The notes under the pieces were generated by a model. It was given only the letters and a program-made list of their open reading frames with translations, had not been told where the DNA came from and made no database searches. A stretch of DNA of 64,000 bases from Mumia sp. Pv4-285 (GTDB lineage Bacteria > Actinomycetota > Actinomycetes > Propionibacteriales > Nocardioidaceae): the NCBI RefSeq assembly GCF_041320275.1, contig NZ_CP162023.1, positions 1,302,001 to 1,366,000 of the forward strand, written 5' to 3'. How positions within the stretch are numbered: the first letter of the stretch is position 1; each line of letters begins with the position of its first letter. Below are positions 58,521 to 64,000 of this stretch, piece after piece. The translations under genes were made by a program, and so were the position numbers.

Positions 58521-61478
58521 GTGAGCGAAGGATCCGCCGCCGCCCGACCTCAGCCTGACGTAGGCCGGCAAGGACGACGTGTCCTCATCCCCACCATCAT
58601 CACGTTGGTCGCGCTGCTGTTCCTGGGCGCGATCTTCACCGGTGTGTGGACGGACAGGCTGTGGTTCCGCTCGGTCGACTACGCCAGCGTGTTCTCCACG
58701 ATGCTCAGCACGCGGGTGCTGCTGTTCGTCGTGTTCGGTGTGCTGTTCGCCGCCGTCGTGCTGCTCAACGTGTGGCTCGCGTACCGCGCGCGTCCCAGGA
58801 CGCCGGCGATGGCCCGTCCCAACGACCCGGTCGTCCGCTACCGCGACGCGATCCACCCGCTCCGCAAGCCGGCGATGGCTGCGCTCGGCGTGGTGCTCCT
58901 GCTCTTCGCCGGATCGTCGGCGGCCGGGCAGTGGCGCACATACCTGATGTGGCGCAACGGCACCTCGTTCGGCAACGACGACCCGACGTTCGGCCGCGAC
59001 ATCTCGTTCTTCGTCTTCGACTACCCGTGGCTGCGGTTCCTGACCGCGTACGGGTTCGCGCTGCTGATCGTGTCCGTGCTCGCCGTGGCGTTCGTCTACT
59101 ACGTGTACGGCGGCATCTCGCTGTCGGGCAAGAACCGCCGCATATCGCGCGCGACCCAGACGCACCTGTCGATCCTCATCGGCCTGATCATGCTGCTGAA
59201 GGCCTTCGCGTACTGGTTGGACCGCTTCGGGTTCTCGGTCGACAGCGGCAGCCTGCTCACCGGCATCTCCTACACCGACGCCAACGCGCGCATCCCGAGC
59301 AAGAACATCCTGCTCGCCGTCTCCCTGCTGTGCGCGCTCCTGTTCTTCGCGAACGCGATCTGGCAGAACTGGCTCCTCCCCGGCATCAGCCTCGCGCTGC
59401 TCGTCCTCACCTCGGTGCTGATCGGCGGCATCTGGCCCGCGATCATGCAGTCGTTCCAGGTGAACCCGGACGAGCCGGACCGCGAGGAGCCCTACATCGC
59501 GAAGAACATCGAGGCGACGCGCGACGCGTACGGCATCGCCGACGTCGAGGTGCGCGACTACAACGCCAAGACGACGCTGACGCCCGAGCAGCTGACCGAG
59601 TCGGCGGAGTCGCGTGTCAGCACGCGCCTGCTCGACCCGACGCTGGTCTCGCCCGCGTTCGAGCAGCTGCAGCAGGTCCGTGGCTACTACAACGTCCCGC
59701 CGACGCTCGACGTCGACCGCTACGCCATCGAGGGCAGCGACACCCCGCAGGACATCGTCATCGCCGCCCGCGAGCTCGACCTCTCCGGTCTGCCGGACAA
59801 CCAGCGCAACTGGGCCAACGACCACACCGTCTACACCCACGGCTACGGCGTGATCGCCGCGCAGGGCAACCAGCGCGACAGCCAGGGCGAGCCCGTCTGG
59901 GTCGAGCGCGACATCCCGCCGGTGGGCGAGCTCAAGCTCGACAAGCAGCCGCGCATCTACTTCGGCGAGGGCTCCCCGTCGTACTCGATCGTCGGTCGCC
60001 CGGACGGCGCCGAGCCGATCGAGGTCGACATCCCGCGCGGCAACGGCACCACTGAAGAGGACACGGACGATGCCGACGCCGCGGCCGCCGACGCCGACGG
60101 CGAGACGGCCACCCAGAACATCTACGACGGTGAGGGTGGCGTCGGCATCGGCAGCATGTTCCGCAAGCTGCTGTACGCCGTGAAGTTCAGCGAGCCCAAC
60201 ATCGTGCTCTCGAACCGTGTCAACGAGAACTCCAAGATCCTGTACGACCGCAACCCGCGCGACCGCGTCTCCAAGGTCGCGCCGTGGCTGACGATCGACG
60301 GCGACCCGTACCCCGCGGTCGTCGACGGCCGCGTCGTCTGGATCATCGACGGCTACACCACGTCGTCGAACTACCCGTACTCCGAGAAGGTCTCGCTCGA
60401 CGAGGCCACCTCCGACACCCTCACCGGCTCCGGAGCGCAGGCGCTGCTCCCGTCGGACCAGGTCAACTACATGCGCAACGCCGTCAAGGCGGTCGTCGAC
60501 GCGTACGACGGCACGGTCGACCTGTACGAGTGGGACACCGAGGACCCAGTCCTCAAGACCTGGATGAAGGTCTTCCCGGACACGGTCAAGCCGAAGTCCG
60601 AGATCTCCGCCGACCTGCTCCAGCACCTGCGCTACCCGGTCGACATGTTCAAGGTGCAGCGCAACATCCTCGGCGCCTACCACGTCACCGAGCCGCAGAC
60701 CTTCTACGAGGGCGGCGAGCGCTGGAAGATCCCGGAGGACCCGACCGCCAAGGGTGCGCTCCAGCCGCCGTACTACCTCTCGATCCAGCGTCCCGGTGAG
60801 GAAGAGCCGCGGTTCTCGCTGACGAGCGTGTACCTCCCGAACAACCGCCAGAACCTGGCCTCGTTCGTGTCGGTGAACTCGGAGGCGAGCGACGCCGAGA
60901 ACTACGGCAAGCTACAAGTCCTGCAGCTGGGCTCTGCCACCACGGTGGACGGCCCGAACCAGGTCGCCAACAAGTTCGAGGCCGACAGTCGCGTCTCGCA
61001 GGCTTTGCTGCCGTTCAAGTCGGCCGAGACCAAGGTGCTGTTCGGCAACCTGCTGACGCTGCCTGTCGGCGAGGGACTGCTGTACGTCCAACCGGTCTAC
61101 ATCAGACGTAGCGCGACCGAGGGCTCCTATCCGGTGCTCCAGTTCGTCATCGCGTCGTTCGGCGAGGGCATCGGCTTCGGCACAGACCTCGACGAGGCGT
61201 TGCGGGTCGCGCTCGGCATCGAGGGTGCGCCGGCGCCAGATCCTGAAGAGGGCGGCACCGGCGGTGACGGTGACGGCGGTGCCACACCGACCCCGGCGCC
61301 GACGCCGCAGAGCGTGGAGCAGCTCCTCGAGCAGGCGGACGCCGCGTACGACGCCGCCCAGAAGGCGCTCGAGGCCGGCGATCTCGGCGAGTACCAGGCG
61401 CAGGTCAACGAGATGGCGCGCATCCTCGACCGTGTCAAGGGCCAGGTCGGCCAACCGACGGCAACACCCACGCCCTAG
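58521..61478 (+). CDS. UPF0182 integral membrane protein (Rv3193c-like)
   Basis: 985 residues. Seven or so hydrophobic segments occupy the first 320 residues (for example IPTIITLVALLFLGAIFTGV, LLFVVFGVLFAAVVLLNVWL, ILIGLIMLLKAFAYWL), then a large outside domain (about 320-910) with EPYIAKNIEATRDAYG and QSFQVNPDEPDREEP motifs, and a Thr/Pro/Ala-rich tail with a short coiled coil (LLEQADAAYDAAQKALEAGD). No function is known. GTG start with AAGGAG upstream. Conserved in nearly all actinobacteria. Confidence 0.92.
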   Translation: MSEGSAAARPQPDVGRQGRRVLIPTIITLVALLFLGAIFTGVWTDRLWFRSVDYASVFSTMLSTRVLLFVVFGVLFAAVVLLNVWLAYRARPRTPAMARPNDPVVRYRDAIHPLRKPAMAALGVVLLLFAGSSAAGQWRTYLMWRNGTSFGNDDPTFGRDISFFVFDYPWLRFLTAYGFALLIVSVLAVAFVYYVYGGISLSGKNRRISRATQTHLSILIGLIMLLKAFAYWLDRFGFSVDSGSLLTGISYTDANARIPSKNILLAVSLLCALLFFANAIWQNWLLPGISLALLVLTSVLIGGIWPAIMQSFQVNPDEPDREEPYIAKNIEATRDAYGIADVEVRDYNAKTTLTPEQLTESAESRVSTRLLDPTLVSPAFEQLQQVRGYYNVPPTLDVDRYAIEGSDTPQDIVIAARELDLSGLPDNQRNWANDHTVYTHGYGVIAAQGNQRDSQGEPVWVERDIPPVGELKLDKQPRIYFGEGSPSYSIVGRPDGAEPIEVDIPRGNGTTEEDTDDADAAAADADGETATQNIYDGEGGVGIGSMFRKLLYAVKFSEPNIVLSNRVNENSKILYDRNPRDRVSKVAPWLTIDGDPYPAVVDGRVVWIIDGYTTSSNYPYSEKVSLDEATSDTLTGSGAQALLPSDQVNYMRNAVKAVVDAYDGTVDLYEWDTEDPVLKTWMKVFPDTVKPKSEISADLLQHLRYPVDMFKVQRNILGAYHVTEPQTFYEGGERWKIPEDPTAKGALQPPYYLSIQRPGEEEPRFSLTSVYLPNNRQNLASFVSVNSEASDAENYGKLQVLQLGSATTVDGPNQVANKFEADSRVSQALLPFKSAETKVLFGNLLTLPVGEGLLYVQPVYIRRSATEGSYPVLQFVIASFGEGIGFGTDLDEALRVALGIEGAPAPDPEEGGTGGDGDGGATPTPAPTPQSVEQLLEQADAAYDAAQKALEAGDLGEYQAQVNEMARILDRVKGQVGQPTATPTP

Positions 61479-61532
61479 CGGCGGTCTTGAGACGCGCTCG
61501 TCTCTCGCCCTCCTCGACCGACGGGAGTGCCG

Positions 61533-61685
61533 CTGGTCGAGGCGCGAAGCGATTCGAGACGGGTCTCGAGACGGGCTCGTTCCTCGCCCTCCTCGACCAG
61601 CGAGGGTGGGTCGCTGGTCGAGGCGTGAAGCCCTTCGAGACGCCCTCGCAAGCTCGGGCTCCTCAGGACAAGCGATCGAGACCAC
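61533..61685. repeat. REP-like repeat cluster
   Basis: Two forward units, CTGGTCGAGGCGCGAAGCG at 61533 and CTGGTCGAGGCGTGAAGC at 61613, each end in TTCGAGAC. Fragments of the inverted form (CTCCTCGACCAG near 61590, GATCGAGACC near 61675) separate them. The same core is inserted in the CoxG-like gene at 14785. Confidence 0.75.
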
Positions 61686-61697
61686 TCGGCGACGCCT

Positions 61698-61739
61698 ACG
61701 CCCACTGAGCGACGTCTATCCGCGTCGCTCAGTGGGCGT
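61698..61739. terminator. Perfect 17-bp hairpin between convergent genes
   Basis: ACGCCCACTGAGCGACG pairs perfectly with its complement at 61723-61739 around an 8-nt loop. It lies between the UPF0182 and flavoprotein-TPR genes. No T-run. Confidence 0.65.
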
Positions 61740-61768
61740 GAGTGTCGCTGTGTCCGTTTCAATCCGCC

Positions 61769-64000
61769 TCAGGCGGGTGTCGGCGTCCGCGTCACCAGCG
61801 ATCCCGCGCGGCGCGAGTCGAGCGGGGACGGGCGACGGTGCAGCCGTGCACCGAGCAGCGCCTGCGCGCGCTCGGCGTGGCCCGCACTGACGAGGCAGAA
61901 CAGCAGCGTCTCCTCGACGATCTCGCGCTGAGCGGCAGACCCGCCGACCTTCGCGAGCACGGGCACGGTGTCCTCGAGAAGCGTCGCGGCATCGTCCCAC
62001 CGACGCTCGGCGGCGGCGAGCAGCGCGTCGCACACGGTCGCGACGACCGAACGCATCGTGGCGTCGTCCGACCGGCGGCAGTGCTGCGCGAGCGCGGCGA
62101 GCCGCGAAGGCTGCTCGGAAGCGGCCAGCGCGATCGCCGCGTGGAGCGCGACGAACGGTGTCTCCGGCCGATCCACCATCGCCGGGTCGACGGCGTCGAG
62201 GACGCTGGCGATCGGTGGCGGCGCCGTCTCGCCGTCGAACGCGCCGCCGGCAGCACCGGGTACGCCACGGCTGACGGCCGCATCCCAGTCCGACGTGGTC
62301 AGGCGCCAGCGCCACAGCAGCGACGCCGAGTCGATGAGCGCGCGGACGCCAGTGACGGTCGGCGGGGCCAGCTGCGAGTAGTACCGACGGCGTACGGCCT
62401 CCGTGTCCCCGAGCGCGAGCTCGTGCAGCGCCGCGTGCCAGGAGAAGTGTGCGCGGTGGCTGGCCGACCGGCCGCTCTCGGTGACCCAGTGGTCGAGCCA
62501 GACGCGGCCTCCCTCGTGCTGGCCCGTCTCGTACATGACGTGGGTCTGCGCGTGCACGGCGTGGCCCGACGACGGCTCGCACGACAGCGCACTCTCGGCG
62601 AGCAGCCCCGCCTCCTCGAAGCGATTCTGATCCTGACGGGTGAACGCCAGCAGCGAGATGTACCACCAGTGGTCGCCGTACGCGGGTGCGAGTCCTTCGA
62701 CGAGGTCCCACGCCTCCTGCTGGACGTCGGTGACGCCGGAGAAGGCGATCGTCGGCACCGCAGCGGAGACCGCCAGGATGTCTCGCGGGTGTCCGGCGAT
62801 GTGGTTCATCAATGCGCGAGCGCCCTGGTGCCGTACGTCCTTGACGCGTTGAGCGACCACGTCGACGAGGCTGCGCTCGCGCTCGTCGCCGCGCTTGAGC
62901 ACCGCCTGCAAGGCGGCTTCGAGCGAGGCCTGGACGTCGGCGTCGGCACCCGCCTCGTGACCGAGGAGCGCGAGGGTCGCGTGACCGAGAGCGAAGTCCG
63001 GGTCGAGCGCGACGGCCTCGCGCAGCGGGACCTCGACGTCGTCCTGGAGCCGCATGAGCCGCTCGAGCCCGGCGTTGTACGCGGTCGCCGCCTCGGCCGT
63101 GGTCGAGATCGGCAGGCCGAGGGGATCGCGCGGACGTGCCGCCGGGTGGTGGCCGCTGACGATGCGTCCGTCGGCAAGGCGGCGCGGTAGCGGCGCGATC
63201 GCGTCGAGCACGGCGGTGGAGAGGGCGAGCGCCTGGCTACGGATCTCGGGAACCGCCGTCGACTCCCAGAGCTCGCCGCGTCGAAGCGCGCCGAGCGTCC
63301 ACAGCGGAGCATCGGTGCGCCCCTCGGAGTCGACGAGCCGCGCCTGCTCCGTACGGAAACCCATGCCCGCGGTCGACACGACGGCGGTCGACGCGCCGCC
63401 ACGCGGCCGCAGCAGGTCGTCGAGGAACGGGTCGCCGAGGAGCCTGATGTCGGCCTGTGGACCCGTACAATTCACGACCCAGCCCACGTCGTACGAGGTG
63501 CTGCCCTCATCGCTTCTGCCGCCGACCCGCACCCGCAGCCCGCCGGTCGGCAACGGCTCGGCGTCGACCACCGATCCCGCCGACAGCACGAGGCGCCCCG
63601 CGTCGCGAAGCCCGTCGACGAGAGTGGCGCTGGACGGAGGCATGCGGTGGCGGAGGACGTTCCAGGCGCCCGCGTCGGAAGCGAGGAACGCGGCGCGGTC
63701 CTCCTCGCTGAGCCGTCCCCAGAGCGCGCTGACCTGGAACCGCAGCCCATCGACCGCCGGACGCCAGTCACCGCTGTCGCGCTCCACCGTCTCGAGGTGC
63801 CGGCGGACCTGCGCGCGGATGTCGCTCAGCGACGTGCCCCACTCCGACACGTCCGGGATCGCCGCAAGCTTGAGCGCCGGCACGTGCGCACGGGGGAGGC
63901 GCCCGTGGCGGGATATCGCGTGGACGACACGGTCGGACCGGTTGGCCTGGTCGGTGAGGGAGAGCGTGACGTCGACCATCGTGAGGCCCGTGCCGACGAG
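61769..64000 (-). CDS. Flavoprotein-TPR (TTC38-like) fusion, 5' end outside the window
   Basis: 743 codons are visible and the frame stays open to the right edge (the last bases read LVGTGLTMVDVTLSL, a mid-protein FAD/NAD-binding segment), so the true start is beyond 64000. The N-terminal part (to about residue 290 of the fragment) resembles YdhS-like FAD/NAD(P)-binding oxidoreductases, with GWVVNCTGPQADIRLL. From DPLGLPISTTAEAATAYNAG onward it matches the TTC38 tetratricopeptide family to the C-terminus. A fusion of these two families is uncommon to my knowledge. Substrate and partner are unknown. No frameshift or stop is seen at the join. Confidence 0.75.
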   Translation of the reverse strand, partial: LVGTGLTMVDVTLSLTDQANRSDRVVHAISRHGRLPRAHVPALKLAAIPDVSEWGTSLSDIRAQVRRHLETVERDSGDWRPAVDGLRFQVSALWGRLSEEDRAAFLASDAGAWNVLRHRMPPSSATLVDGLRDAGRLVLSAGSVVDAEPLPTGGLRVRVGGRSDEGSTSYDVGWVVNCTGPQADIRLLGDPFLDDLLRPRGGASTAVVSTAGMGFRTEQARLVDSEGRTDAPLWTLGALRRGELWESTAVPEIRSQALALSTAVLDAIAPLPRRLADGRIVSGHHPAARPRDPLGLPISTTAEAATAYNAGLERLMRLQDDVEVPLREAVALDPDFALGHATLALLGHEAGADADVQASLEAALQAVLKRGDERERSLVDVVAQRVKDVRHQGARALMNHIAGHPRDILAVSAAVPTIAFSGVTDVQQEAWDLVEGLAPAYGDHWWYISLLAFTRQDQNRFEEAGLLAESALSCEPSSGHAVHAQTHVMYETGQHEGGRVWLDHWVTESGRSASHRAHFSWHAALHELALGDTEAVRRRYYSQLAPPTVTGVRALIDSASLLWRWRLTTSDWDAAVSRGVPGAAGGAFDGETAPPPIASVLDAVDPAMVDRPETPFVALHAAIALAASEQPSRLAALAQHCRRSDDATMRSVVATVCDALLAAAERRWDDAATLLEDTVPVLAKVGGSAAQREIVEETLLFCLVSAGHAERAQALLGARLHRRPSPLDSRRAGSLVTRTPTPA

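Overview
This is high-GC (about 70% by eye) DNA from an actinobacterium. The right half keeps, almost gene for gene, the order I remember from Mycobacterium tuberculosis around Rv3211-Rv3193c: RNA helicase, ferritin-like protein, DUF3107, TetR, MoeZ, alkyltransferase-like protein, AdnA, AdnB, NudC, mycoredoxin, UvrD2, WhiB7, AarF-like kinase, DUF2342 protease, PDZ-Lon, UPF0182. A PPA1309-family gene and the general style suggest Propionibacteriales, Nocardioidaceae-like; the genus cannot be read from the sequence. At least fourteen genes have a TANNNT hexamer exactly six bases before the start codon, the layout expected of leaderless mRNAs, and this fixes many starts.

Region 1 (1-3.4 kb) holds the end of an MFS exporter, a PHP phosphoesterase, a beta-propeller glycosidase-like protein and a sulfotransferase. 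Region 2 (3.4-27.3 kb) is a catabolic island: a divergent FdrA/YlbE/YlbF-type three-gene operon, a PucR regulator, a uracil/xanthine permease, a three-subunit molybdenum hydroxylase with a CoxG-like helper, an amidase, a phosphotriesterase-like hydrolase with a TetR regulator and an acyl-CoA ligase, a HyuA/HyuB pair, a LysE exporter, a carbamate kinase and a ring-opening amidohydrolase (barbiturase/cyanuric acid hydrolase family). Together they suggest oxidative pyrimidine (barbiturate) breakdown in which the carbamoyl group is recovered as carbamoyl phosphate and used to make ATP. This is my main hypothesis and it is inference.

Region 3 (27.3-34.3 kb) holds an alpha/beta hydrolase plus SDR pair, a ParA-like ATPase, an L,D-transpeptidase-like protein, a DEAD-box RNA helicase that seems to start at CTG, a ferritin-like protein, DUF3107 and a FasR-like TetR. 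Region 4 (34.5-51.8 kb) holds MoeZ, an accessory AbiEi/nuclease-like gene, an alkyltransferase-like protein, the AdnAB repair motor-nuclease, NudC, mycoredoxin, UvrD2, WhiB7 with an attenuator leader and upstream ORF, an AarF-like kinase, a ThiF/TOMM-like protein and an M48-type peptidase. Region 5 (51.9-64 kb) holds a Tat-exported 5'-nucleotidase, a NUDIX hydrolase, a DUF2342 protease, MoaE, a PDZ-Lon protease, a PPA1309 protein, UPF0182 and the C-terminal part of an unusual flavoprotein-TPR fusion that runs off the right edge.

Two repeat families are visible. The first is a 94-bp palindromic element in four copies (16414, 35784, 36964, 53883) that align without gaps and show a compensatory base change in the central stem; two copies bracket the accessory gene. 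The second is a REP-like sequence (core CTGGTCGAGGCGCGAAGCG) clustered at 61.5 kb and inserted in frame inside the CoxG-like gene at 14.7 kb. No rRNA, tRNA, CRISPR array, insertion sequence or prophage was seen.
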